A stretch of DNA of 64,000 bases, from contig NC_134680.1 in the NCBI RefSeq assembly GCF_024713945.1, forward strand, positions 3,434,001-3,498,000, given 5' to 3'. Positions 26,101 to 36,079 of the stretch are shown piece after piece. This DNA is from Dermatophagoides farinae. Taxonomy: Eukaryota > Arthropoda > Arachnida > Sarcoptiformes > Pyroglyphidae. Below the pieces are notes generated by a model that saw nothing but the letters and a program-made list of their open reading frames with translations, did no database searches and was not told where the DNA came from. The stretch's first letter is position 1. Every line of letters begins with the position of its first letter. The position numbers were made by a program, and so were the translations under genes.

Positions 26101-26308
26101 CCTAAGCAAATAATACATGTTCAATTTTTCTATCCTCTACTACTACTGGATTTCCGGATAGATTGTCCATTTGTTATTCTTTTTTCAATCATTTTTCCTG
26201 AAATTTGTATTGTCTCTACTAAAAAACGGAAGACGAAAAAAGGTTCAATGCTCACCGTTCAATGATTATTTATTCATTATCATCAGGCTGAATTTAATCT
26301 TAATAATA
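23155..26308. other. Gene-poor 3.1 kb region
   Basis: No gene I can support. It is AT-rich, with (CA)n near 23990-24003, (TAA)n near 24057-24075, (GT)n near 24949-24964 and several TCATCA tracts. It should contain the TTC39 promoter and the promoter of the channel-less receptor gene. A sequence resembling a CTCF core lies at 25509-25522. Confidence 0.55.
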
Positions 26309-27430
26309 ATGATTAAATCGATTCAAACGTTTAATTGGCCATTTCTATTGTTAATTATTTTGGCTATACTGTTAATTAATCCATTCTATTTAACATCATC
26401 ATCATCTTCATCGTCATCATCGCTGGTATCGGCCAGAATTCTTGCCGGTGTGACTATTGAAGTGAGTGAATTGATTATTTATTATTTCGTTTCATTTTTT
26501 GATTCGATTATTATTCTTTCATCATATTATAATAGTCAGCACCATTCATTAATGTTGAAAATAATAAATTTACCGGTTTCTGTGTGGATCTAATGAATTT
26601 GATCGAAGAATTTACTGGCCTTAATTATAGCCTTTATCTTGTTGCTGATGGTACCTATGGTTTCGGTAATGAACATACAGGAAAAGTATCTGGACTTATT
26701 GGTGATGTCTATCTCAAAGTATGTTCTTTTTGTCCATTGACCTAGCATACTCATTAATGTTATCTTGTTTTTTTTTTTTTTTTTGATAATACAGAAAGCT
26801 GATTTTGCCATCGCTGATATGACCGTAACAGAAAAACGAAAACAATATGTAAATTTCACTGAACCATTTTTACGTTTCAGTTTTTCAGCCTTAGCACGAC
26901 GATCATTAGTAAAAAATCTACAAACAATGGATGATCTTGCCATAAAATCTGATCTAGCTATTGGAACATTTATGAATGGCAAAACAATGATTAATATGCA
27001 ATTAGTACGTGATAAAATACGTAATGTACAATGGTTATATGATCAATTATTACGCAATAAAACGAATCTAGTGACACGATTAGATGAAGCAATGTATAAA
27101 ATCTATCATGAACGTTATGCATTCATACAGGAAGAACCAAAAAATCTATATCTAGCATCAAAAGATTGTTCATTGAAAATGTTAAATGATCAAAATCTTT
27201 ATGTACCAGGTGAATATGCCATAGCATTCCGTCATGATTCACCATACATACAAAAATTTAATAATGCAATCAAATTCATCAAATATAAAGGCTATCTAAA
27301 AAGATTGATACGAAAACATTTTTACAATGCACAATGTATGAATAGCGCTTATAGCCAACATTGGCAACAACAATATTTTTATCAATTAATCATATCGGTC
27401 AGTTTAACATTATATTGGACAATACATTGA
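26309..27430 (+). CDS. Secreted or anchored iGluR ligand-binding domain lacking the ion channel
   Basis: Exons 26309-26461, 26536-26718 and 26795-27430 (phases 0, 0), 323 aa. A hydrophobic signal (residues about 12-31) and a Ser run precede S1: GVTIE|SAPFINVENNKFTGFC, VADGTYGFG, ADFAIADMTVTEKRKQYVNF. The conserved ligand Arg is R127. S2 follows directly: DDLAIKSDLAIGTFMNGKT, then RYAFIQEEP with the ligand-contact acid at E225, and the disulfide pair C237/C293. In ordinary receptors about 150 residues carrying M1, the pore loop and M3 lie between S1 and S2. Here the frame runs without interruption from residue 146 to 153 and nothing is inserted. A hydrophobic C-terminus (306-322) replaces M4 and ends at the stop, like a GPI signal or a single membrane segment. 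Predicted role: a glutamate- or amino-acid-binding surface or secreted protein, not a channel. Confidence 0.8.
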
Positions 27431-28102
27431 CGATAAGATTGCAATTACAATCAAACAAATAAAATCATCCATTTTTGATTATTATCATCATCTTTCATCA
27501 GTGTTTTGTATCGTCATCTAGAATAATCTAGATTGGATGAAACAACCGCACAATTTTTTTCTCTTTTTCTTTGTCACAAAATTTGATAATCAACGATAAT
27601 AATTAAATTATACCCAAAAAAAACGAACGAAAAAAACTATTAATCTCATTTTTTTTAATTTTTGAAATATATTGCCACTTTGTTTGTTCATAATAATTTG
27701 ATTTATAGGTGCTCTGATTACTTGTGATTAATTAATCAATTCTCTCAATTTGCTAAGTGCGGAATCAATAATTATTAATAGAAAAAAAATTATTATTTTT
27801 AATCTAATATCATCATTGTCGAAGGTCGAAATGGAAAACTTTTTTTTTTGCAATCGAATATATCGAATAACAAACACGGATTTGATTATTATTGGAGATA
27901 ACTGATAATTGATGGTGATAATCAGATCACTTGTTGATCACGTTTAAAACAATTATTGTTAATGGATGATATTGATATTGTGTGTGTGTGTGTGTGTGTG
28001 TGTGTATAAAAGTTAAATCCAAGAAATCCAATATCCATCGCTGTGTTTTGATTGAAAGTTTTTTCTTACAAACGATAAACGATACAATTTTTTTTTGTAA
28101 CA
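27431..28102. other. Intergenic with promoter of the two-module allergen-like gene
   Basis: AT-rich, no gene seen. A (GT)n tract at 27980-28004 abuts a TATA box at 28005-28012. Confidence 0.55.
27980..28012 (+). promoter_or_regulatory. (GT)n tract joined to a TATA box
   Basis: About 12 GT units run directly into TATAAAAG (28005-28012), 91 bp upstream of the ATG at 28103. The spacing fits a TATA promoter with a 5' UTR of about 60-65 bases. Confidence 0.6.
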
Positions 28103-28881
28103 ATGAAATTCTTAATCTATTCATTGGCATTTGCCGCTATGGCCGGTTTGGTTTTCGGTATGAATTTTTTGATTTATTGATTTCCTCACACTAAATTTGT
28201 TTCTTTTTGAAAGGTTCCGAAAACGAAAAAGATCCATATGATGTTGCCGAATCATTGATTAAACATGCTGATGCATTGAAAGAATATGCCGAACAGGAGA
28301 TACAAAAATATCAGAATAATTCACATTATCATTTGGCCATCATACGTTTGGAACATGAAATTCATCGTGTTGAAGCCATTGCCGATCAACTTCGTAATAT
28401 GACTAAAATGGAAAATATGACCGAACATTATATGCATCATTTCCATCAAATTGAAATGGAACTATTAATTTTTGAAAATATTATTGAAGAAGAATTATAT
28501 TATTTAGAACATGGTCACCACCATCATGATCATCATGATCATGATCATCATGATCATGATCATCATCATCATGATCATGATGATTCAGACATTATCGCCG
28601 GTGATGATTATAAAGATGCTTTGTTGAAAAAAGCACAACAACTTATCGATGAAGCTGAAGATGCAATAAAAAAATATGGACAAGGTAAAGATATCGATGT
28701 TCAGGTGATAAAATCCGAAGTTGTTATAATAAAAAACTTGGTAAAACAAATCAATGAAGCTAATAATCCACAAGCATTGGCCGTATTGGAATCAAATCTA
28801 GCTCAACATGAGGAAATTATTCGTAAATGGCTTGATGATATTGAACCACACACTACACATGCCCCAGTTACTATTGCTTGA
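28103..28881 (+). CDS. Secreted two-module allergen-like protein with His/Asp linker
   Basis: Exons 28103-28157 and 28214-28881, joined in phase 1, 240 aa. A clear signal peptide (MKFLIYSLAFAAMAGLVFG) ends at the intron, as in its neighbours. Two helical modules follow, about residues 25-135 (ESLIKHADALKEYAEQEI..., three helices) and about 165-228 (KDALLKKAQQLIDEAEDAI...IRKWLDDIEP). They are separated by a 27-residue linker of only His and Asp plus a few other residues (about 139-166). The module pattern of three amphipathic helices with a short second-helix bend resembles group 5/21 mite allergens (Der p 5, Der p 21), but identity is low and the family name is an inference. AATAAA at 29016-29021. 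Confidence 0.7.
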
Positions 28882-29353
28882 ATTTCTTTTTGTGTGTGAG
28901 AAAATGATTTATTCATTTTTGCGAAAAATTATTAATTCCTTTGATAATAATTTCTGCCCCAACAACAATAAGTTTGTTTATCAATTTTGTTTTTTATTGA
29001 AAAGAAAACGGAGAAAATAAACTTTGAAACCAATTCACTTTTTTTTTGTCATCGTTTAATTATTTTGTACAATTTCTATTCTATGCACTGGTACTAATAG
29101 TAATCATAGAACCTGTAATCGAATCAGATAAATAAAACACTTGAAACATTTTTTGGATACCTTATCATATTTAATTTGTACAAACTCTATTTATCTTTTT
29201 GATCAATCAATCAACCAGTTATTGAAAATTGGTCTTACAATTCATCAAATAAAAACCTATTGTGCCCAAGCCATTTGATTATCAATCATTTTTGTTTGAT
29301 TTCATGATTTACAATCCGAAATTGAAGAAAAATTCACAATAAACTTTTATAAA
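28882..29353. other. 3' UTR and promoter spacer, start of the tandem array
   Basis: Contains the AATAAA of the upstream gene (29016-29021) and, from about 29011, the sequence that recurs before each of the three one-module genes. A TATA-like box CAAATAAAAACC lies at 29246-29257, about 100 bp before the next ATG. Confidence 0.5.
29016..29021 (+). promoter_or_regulatory. Polyadenylation signal AATAAA
   Basis: AATAAA 135 bp after the stop of the two-module gene. The same string is part of the segment that recurs (with variation) before each one-module gene, which suggests the duplicated unit began in this 3' UTR. Confidence 0.5.
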
Positions 29354-29755
29354 ATGAAATCGTTCATCATTACATTCGTAGTCGTCACATTATTTGGCCT
29401 TACAATCGGTAATGTAGAATTGTTGTCGATTCGAAATTTTCATTATTCTTTTATCATTCCATATTATTAAAATATAGCGGCCCATATACCACAATCTGAA
29501 GATGATGTCATTGAAGCAGATCAATTAATTAACCGTGCACAAAATCTAATCAAATTAGGTCAGAATGCATTGGCCAATCACGAACATACGGAAAAAAATC
29601 ATGAAGCTGTTGAAGAAATCGAACAAACTATTAAATATCTTACATTTAGTATTCGTCGATTGAAACATGATCTTTGTCAATTAGAGTTAAAAGTGGAGCA
29701 GAATTTGATCAATAATTTTGAGAAACAGTTACATGAATCAATTAAAAAATTATGA
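29354..29755 (+). CDS. Small secreted one-module allergen-like protein, unit 1
   Basis: Exons 29354-29408 and 29478-29755 (phase 1 intron after the signal peptide), 110 aa. Signal peptide MKSFIITFVVVTLFGLTIA, then one helical module: DQLINRAQNLIKLGQNAL, NHEAVEEIEQTIKYLTFSIR, and LINNFEKQLHESIKKL. It resembles a single group 5/21-type module (GxxAL near the end of helix 1, a basic hinge, long third helix). One Cys. AATAAA at 29823-29828. Nearly identical in plan to unit 3 and a likely product of recent tandem duplication. The function is unknown; gut or secretory expression would be expected by analogy with mite allergens. Confidence 0.7.
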
Positions 29756-30300
29756 ACAGAATTATCATCAGAATGTTTGATCATGAGAATTTTCATCGTT
29801 GAAAGAATTAAATTCGAAATTCAATAAATAAAGAATTTAAAAAAATTGTGTCTATGATGTTGTGTTGATCGATGCGTTTGCTTGCTTATTTTTATTTTTG
29901 CTCATCATTAGAGGCCAAAGAAATGGTGGTCAAAGGTGAAAGAATTCATAATGGTATGGACAATAATCAATTTTGTTTTTTTTTTGTAAAAACCGAAAGT
30001 AAACTTTGAAACAGATTCAATTTTTTTATCTTAATTATTTTGTACAATTTTTATTCTCATCGTTCCTAGTAATCATCGAACCTGGGATTAAATGGTAAAT
30101 AAAACACTTGATACATTCGTGGATACCTTATCATACCTATTGTACCAACTTGATCTCAATCAATCAATCAATCAATTATTGAGAATGAATTATGGAATCA
30201 ACCAAATAAAAACCGTTGAAATATTTGATCATCAATCATCATCATTTTTATTTGATTTCACAACTTACGATACAAAATTGGAAAAAAAATAAAAACAAAA
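29756..30300. other. Spacer between array units 1 and 2
   Basis: Contains the 3' UTR of unit 1 (AATAAA 29823-29828), the repeated upstream segment from about 29985, and a TATA-like CAAATAAAAACC at 30203-30214. No gene. Confidence 0.5.
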
Positions 30301-30706
30301 ATGAAATCGTTCATTTTTACATTCTTAGTCGTCGCATTATTTGGCCTTACAATCGGTAATGTAGAATTGTTGTCGATGGAAAATTTTTTCATTCATGATT
30401 TCCGTTTTCTTTCTTTCTTTCTATTCCATAGCGGCTCAAATCCCGAAATCTGGAGATGATCTTAGCAAAGATCAATTAATTAATCGTGCCCGAAATCTGA
30501 TCCATGAAGGTCGCAATGCATTGTCCAATCACAAACATACGGAAAAAAATCATAAAACTGTTGAAGAAATCTATGAAATTATTGGTCAACTTAAAATGGT
30601 CATTCATCGATTGGAACATCAATTGAATGAAACGACATTGGAAAGAGAAGAGAATTTCGTGAATAATTTTGAACGACGATTACATGAATTAATTAGAAAT
30701 TTATAA
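30301..30706 (+). CDS. Small secreted one-module allergen-like protein, unit 2
   Basis: Exons 30301-30355 and 30432-30706 (phase 1), 109 aa. Signal peptide MKSFIFTFLVVALFGLTIA, then DQLINRARNLIHEGRNALSN, VEEIYEIIGQLKMVIHRLEH and FVNNFERRLHELIRNL. Same architecture as units 1 and 3 but the most diverged of the three. The 5' end of its intron matches the other two (GTAATGTAGAATTGTTGTCG) and its 3' end does not. Function unknown. Confidence 0.7.
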
Positions 30707-31361
30707 ATATTCATTCAGATGTGTTATGATTAAGATTAAATTTGTGTTTTTTTTTGTTTGAATTTTTTCCGTTTTGTAAAAAATTCATATTTATTGGTAT
30801 AATGTGACACATGACTCAACGAGAACTAGAGAGAAATACAAATTTTCGTAGAATTATGCAAAACAAAATAAAATTTACTGTTAAAAGTACTGGGTCACGA
30901 TACACAGTTTTTGGAACGGCTGTTCTAGAAAATTCATCATAAAAGATCAAATATCTTATTTGTGACATTTTTCAGTCATATTCCAAAAGATAATTGTTGA
31001 GGACTCATCTCAGGTGTACCTGCTGGTCATGATTTATCGTATAGTACGGACCACAATCAATTTTGTTATTTTTTTTTTGAAAACATAATTAAAAAACAAA
31101 CAAAAAATAAACTTTGAAACCAATTCAATTTTTTCTTTCGTTATCTTAATTATTTTGTACAATTTTTGTTCTCATCATGAAACCAGTGATTGAATGATAA
31201 ATCAAAAAAAAAACATTTTGGATACCTTATCAATCGATCGATCGAAATGGATCATTGAATCCACCAATAAAAACCAATGTTTATTGCAGTTATTTGATTA
31301 TCATTTTGGTTTGATTTGCAATTTACGATCCGAAATTGAAAAAAAACAAAACTTTTAAATA
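30707..31361. other. Spacer between array units 2 and 3
   Basis: No gene. About 30720-31070 is unique relative to the other spacers. The repeated upstream segment begins about 31075, with a TATA-like box near 31265-31275. Confidence 0.5.
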
Positions 31362-31766
31362 ATGAAATCATTCATCTTTACATTCATAGTTGTGGCATTA
31401 TTTGGCCTTACAATCGGTAATGTAGAATTGTTGTCGATTCGAAGTTTTCATTATTCTTTTATCATTCCATATTATTAAAATATAGCGGCCCATATACCAC
31501 AATCTGCAGATGATGTCATCGACAAAGATCAATTAATCAATCGTGCACAAAATCTGATCAAATTAGGTCAGAATGCATTGGCCAATCACAAACATACGGA
31601 TAAAAATCAGAAAGCTGTTGAAGAAATCGAACAAACTATTAAATATCTTACATATAGCATTCGTCGAATGAAAAATCATGATCTTACTCAATTAGCGTTA
31701 AGTTGGGAAAAGAATTTGATCAATAATTTTGAGAAACAGTTACATGAATCAATTAAAAAATTATGA
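31362..31766 (+). CDS. Small secreted one-module allergen-like protein, unit 3
   Basis: Exons 31362-31416 and 31486-31766 (phase 1), 111 aa. Signal peptide MKSFIFTFIVVALFGLTIA, then DQLINRAQNLIKLGQNAL, VEEIEQTIKYLTYSIRRMKN and LINNFEKQLHESIKKL. It differs from unit 1 by about 15 residues and one inserted Asn. Their 69 bp introns differ at a single base while the exons differ at roughly 9-11 percent of positions. AATAAA at 31835-31840. Confidence 0.7.
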
Positions 31767-32295
31767 ACAAAATTATCATCAAAATGTTTGATCATGAGAA
31801 TATTCATGGTTGAAAGAATTTTGATTTGAAATTCAATAAATAAAGAATTGAAAAAAATTGTATCTATGATGTTGTGTTGATCGGTGCGCTTGTTCTCATA
31901 TTTTTAATCTAAAATTCGATTTTAATAAAGATTAATCAAGAATGGTGCTTGTCATGATCATTATACTATTATCGTTTGTGATAGCATATTAGCCAATCTA
32001 ATTTAACAATCGTTATGATTTATAATCAATCAAAATGTTTTAGGTATTGTCAAACAGTTTGAGATATTTTTAGCAACTTTAGGCATAGAAAACTCGAGAA
32101 AAAGAAAAAAATGGAAATCCAATTAATTAATTGATTATCAATCAATCAATTGGATTTTCATTCAATTTTTATAGCATAACAAAAGCAATGAATCTTTGCT
32201 AAACTATATAAAATACCTTTACAAAAGGCCTATATTGTCATTTATTCATTGTTTTTTTCATCAAATTTTCCAGAAAACTTAATCCTCAATCAAAA
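31767..32295. other. Spacer with inverted repeat and TATA box
   Basis: No gene. A near-perfect inverted repeat lies at 32115-32157. A TATA box (TATAAAAT, 32207-32214) lies about 85 bp before the next start codon and fits a standard promoter. Confidence 0.5.
32115..32157. repeat. Inverted repeat, about 20 bp arms
   Basis: Arms AAATCCAATTAATTAATTGA and its near-reverse complement, with two or three mismatches and a 2-4 bp loop. It lies 50 bp upstream of the TATA box of the three-module gene. May be chance in AT-rich DNA or a cruciform/hairpin element. Confidence 0.6.
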
Positions 32296-33266
32296 ATGAA
32301 ATTGGCCGCATTGTTGGTTATTGCCATGTTTGGCATAACAATTGGTGAGGGATGATTACATTGAAAATATCATCCTGTTTTAAAATAATTTTTTTTTGAA
32401 TTTCAGCATACACCGTTCCAATCGCAAACGATGGTCGTGATGATTTGGCAAAAAAATATGAAGAATTAATTCAACAAGCACAAGATGCATTGAAAAAACA
32501 TCCACAAAACGAGAAAAATCGTCATGATTTCCAAAAGATTGAAGAGGAAATTTTCACCATCAGACAATTGATTGAAATGGTCCATTTCCATAAAGATGAT
32601 AGTAATCTTCAATGGGACAATCTACAATATCAAACACAGAAAAAAAAATTGGAAGAAATGATCAAAAAATTGGAACAAGATGATAATGGCGATGTGACAA
32701 CTTCTGCGCCGGTTATTATCGTTGGTGAATATGATAAAGATAAAATGATTCAAAGATGTGATGTTGTACTTAAACAAGCACAATCTGTTTGGGGTAAACA
32801 AAAGGAAACGCCAGAGAATAAAAAAATCATGGACGAACTATTAAAATGCATCATTGGCTTGACCGAATTGAAAAGTGAAATTCAACTAACACAATCTGAA
32901 TCAAATTTACAGATGGAAGAATTGTATCTGGAAACATATGAAAAAAAAGTACCAGATTTGATTAAAAAATTAGAACATCCAGAATCATTTATGATCACCG
33001 CTGATGACAATGATAATGATGATGATCGTGAAGAAGTAACAAATGAAGCTGTGAAATTAATCAAAGAAGCTAAAAATGTTTTACATCAACATCATAGCCT
33101 TTCACAACAGGATTATGAAAAAATTTTTACGGAAATGTCGATTCTTCGTGATCTGGTACAAAAAGCACAAATTTTCAAAAGTAAAGAACAATTTCATAAA
33201 ATCATGTCCGAAATGCGTGAACATAATAAAGTGATGCGTGAATTGTTGGACAGAATTGAACCATAA
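32296..33266 (+). CDS. Secreted three-module allergen-like protein
   Basis: Exons 32296-32344 and 32407-33266 (phase 1), 302 aa. Signal peptide MKLAALLVIAMFGITIA. Three helical modules of about 80 residues follow: first LAKKYEELIQQAQDALKKHP...MIKKLEQ, second MIQRCDVVLKQAQSVWGKQ...LIKKLEH, third VTNEAVKLIKEAKNVLHQHH...LLDRIEP. They are separated by Asp/Thr-rich linkers (DDNGDVTTSAP and DDNDNDDD). Each module has the same helix spacing as the one-module proteins next door, so this is an internal triplication of that unit. Group 5/21 allergen-like by pattern; function unknown. TATA box at 32207-32214, AATAAA at 33349-33354. Confidence 0.72.
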
Positions 33267-33883
33267 TTTTTTCTTTATTATAATTCATTTATTGTATTCT
33301 TTTTTTTAAATTTTCTTACCAATACTTACATTCCAATTTGATTTAGAAAATAAAATGATTAAAATTTATTGAATATTTCCAATTTCTTTTAATCATATAA
33401 ATAATGAATAGCAGAAATTTAAAACAAAAAAATTTGGGGCCGAATCCACCCCACTCCATCAACGACGTTATAAAACGTCACTCCACCAACGGAGGGTTAA
33501 TTAATTTAATTAATTATTTTTTTTAAAGGTCATGTATATTTTTTAAAAACATCATCATTCTGACTATTTGTTAATTCTTCACAAATAACTACCCTTCATC
33601 ATTATCGATAATTATGGAATGTGTAGAATTCTTGAAAACTTCATATATTTTTTGTACTACAAACACAAACATAAACATAAATTTACCTTTACCTTGATTC
33701 TTTTGGATCATTAAATGTTTTATATATTTTTTTCTATTTTCTATCTTCGATCGATATCGTTTGTCATTTTTTCGAAAAAGAATTTAATGAATGTTTATCA
33801 CTTATACTGAGTATACAACAAACACCATTTTGCTACAATTGTTTCATTCAAAAGAGAGAGAGAGAGATAGATAGATCAAAACA
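33267..33883. other. Intergenic, with a short GC-rich element
   Basis: AT-rich except for about 33436-33500, which is conspicuously GC-rich. That piece contains GACGTT-ATAA-AACGTC, a perfect six-base hairpin, flanked by the near-direct repeats CTCCATCAACG and CTCCACCAACG. A (GA)n run lies just before the next start. No gene. Confidence 0.5.
33349..33354 (+). promoter_or_regulatory. Polyadenylation signal AATAAA
   Basis: AATAAA 83 bp after the stop codon of the three-module gene, the first such signal downstream. Confidence 0.5.
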
Positions 33884-35428
33884 ATGCTCAAATTTTATTT
33901 ACAACGAATATTTGATTCAATAATTTCCATTATCAATGTTGAACAATTTGAAAATTCAAATAATAATGATTTTCCATTGTTTGAGGAATATTTTCATTAT
34001 CTTTATTCAATCATTATTCATAAGAATAAGGATATTATTCGTAAAATTTATTGGAAAATGTTCATCATAGCTATATGGTCATCACGTTTCCTGTATTTAT
34101 ATATTGTTGGCAATGATCGGTCCTATGAATGGCGTCTAATTCACTTTGATATAATTATTATGGCTAAAATTGATAATATATTCAATGTATATTTTGCCGC
34201 TATTGGTTGGATACTAGTATATTTAATTTATGTTTTATATTTTGGTAATCATACAGATGCAACACAATTAATTCATCGTGTATTGATTGATGGTGATCCA
34301 AGATTTTTTATACAAGAAAAATCTTTATCAATTACAATACAAAAACAAATGAAAAATATTAATGATAAAAATGTGGATTATTCTATTGAAAATTATAATA
34401 ATCAAGATCAACGATTAATATATGTACGGCATATACGTTTATGGATACGGATTTATCAACAAATATTTCAAATGATTTATATTATTTCATGTAAGTTGAT
34501 TGGTTTTCATATTGAATTGTAATTAATGAATAATAATTCCACATTCCAAATATACTATTATTTGAAAGATTTTTTGACTATAATTTATGAAGTACAAAAC
34601 ATCATAATTTTTTTTAATCACGGATATTTTTCTTCCATTTCTGGTATCATCAATATTCTGATTGGATTCATTCATCTAATATTTGTCGTTATTGGTAGTC
34701 GAATATTTTTGGATATTACATTTTTTTCAGTGCATTATTCGTCTCGATTACAATGATTTTATCTATAAAATTTAAACAGATTAAAACAAGATGGATGAAA
34801 AAAAATTATGAATCGATAAATTTTGATATAAAAGTTATACCAAAAATACGTAATCGTACTATACAGCTACTAATATTAACGGAAAGTGTTGATCGTACAT
34901 ATGCTGTTTTAATGTTTCTAATAATATTAGTAAATGGTCCAATGAATGCATATGTAACAATGATAATTACAATCAAATCAATACCATTCACTGAACAATT
35001 ATTATTTCTATCAATGTCCATATATCAATGGTCATTCATTTTTCTATTCCATTATACTGCTATACGTTTTGGTCAAAATATACATTATCCATCCAAATAT
35101 TTTATTAATCATTATTATTCATTAACACAACCGAATAATAATAATCATCATCATGGGAGTAATAGTAAAATGGTAAATATTCGTGATCGTTTACAATTAT
35201 CACATTGGTTTGAAAAATTTCATACAAAACGTTGTTATGGTCTTACATATGGTCGGACAAATCTAATTACAATGAATTCATTTGTTCGTGTAAGTATTTA
35301 AAAAAAAAATTTATTTTCAATTTCTTTTTATTTTCACTGTTCCATTCTCAATTAATTTTTTTTCCGTTTAGTTCATCGCATTCTATGCTAAATTCATGAT
35401 GATCGCATATAAATTGATCGATAAGTGA
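33884..35428 (+). CDS. Gustatory-receptor-like membrane protein (copy A), one apparent frameshift
   Basis: Exons 33884-34490, 34569-35289 and 35372-35428 (phases 1 and 0). It shares its whole length, intron positions and phases with the minus-strand gene at 36080-37516. About seven hydrophobic segments; near the C-terminus FHTKRCYGLTYGRTNLIT precedes a last exon, FIAFYAKFMMIAYKLIDK. Small final exons after a phase-0 intron and a conserved motif at the last membrane segment are typical of arthropod gustatory receptors, though the TYhhhhhQF motif itself is absent. Within exon 2 the frame slips at a seven-T run (34721-34727); one more T would align it with copy B and give about 461 aa. Sequencing error or a decaying copy. 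The family assignment is tentative. Confidence 0.6.
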
Positions 35429-36079
35429 AAATTAATTAAATAAATTATTTTTGCAAAATATTTTCTGTTTTCTTAAAAAAAAAATTACAGAAAACAAAAC
35501 GAAAAAAATAACCGTATAACCTGATCATTAATTTTTATCAAGGTTCGTTTTTTTCTGTTTTCGTTTTCTTGTCAGCCTAGGCTTCATTTCATCGAAATTC
35601 TTTCAATTATGCAATCATCGATCAACAAATTTTCTTCGCAGAAAAAACTAGTCACCAAGTAAATGTTAATGATTTCAATGGATGAACAGAATGCCAAAAA
35701 AAAATCAATGAATTCATCCGAAATTATATTATTAATTTGATTCAATTGTGGAGAGTGCTGAGAAAATTATTCAAAAATTTTTTTTTTAATATAACACACA
35801 CACACACACATATATTGACTGTTAATCATAAAATCAATGATTTGTTAACAGTGTGTGATTCAAAAGAAAAAAATATCATTATTATTATCATCATCATTAT
35901 AATCATAGAATATAGAATTATTCATTGTTCAAAAAATTATCATCACATAAATGGTAGAAAAAAATGTACAAGAATAAAATTGATTGAAATTTCACATAAA
36001 AATTCTTGTTCATCATCATCATCATCATCACCATGAATCGAATGTTAGACGTTGTGTGATTCTGGAAAAAAATTTTTGT
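35429..36079. other. Intergenic between tail-to-tail receptor-like genes
   Basis: About 650 bp between convergent stops; no gene. Contains (CA)n near 35797-35810, ATT/ATC runs near 35875-35900 and a (TCA)n run near 36010-36033. Confidence 0.5.

Larger units (their letters stand above)
29011..31890 (+). repeat. Three tandem copies of a ~1 kb gene-bearing unit
   Basis: The string ACTTTGAAAC, followed by related A/T-rich sequence containing TTAATTATTTTGTACAATTT, recurs at 29021, 30003 and 31111, spacings of 982 and 1108 bp. Each unit continues with a TATA-like CAAATAAAAACC (29246, 30203, about 31265), a signal-peptide exon, a short intron starting GTAATGTAGAATTG, and a one-module exon. Units 1 and 3 are much closer to each other than to unit 2. 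Confidence 0.8.

Noticed and set aside
26065-26265. Open frame upstream of the channel-less receptor as an extra gene or exon
   Set aside because: Low-complexity hydrophobic translation, no acceptor joining it to the next exon, and a good signal peptide start already lies at 26309.
28515-28590. CRISPR-like or satellite array
   Set aside because: The GATCAT repeat is in frame, codes for His/Asp and has no spacers; it is a coding microsatellite.
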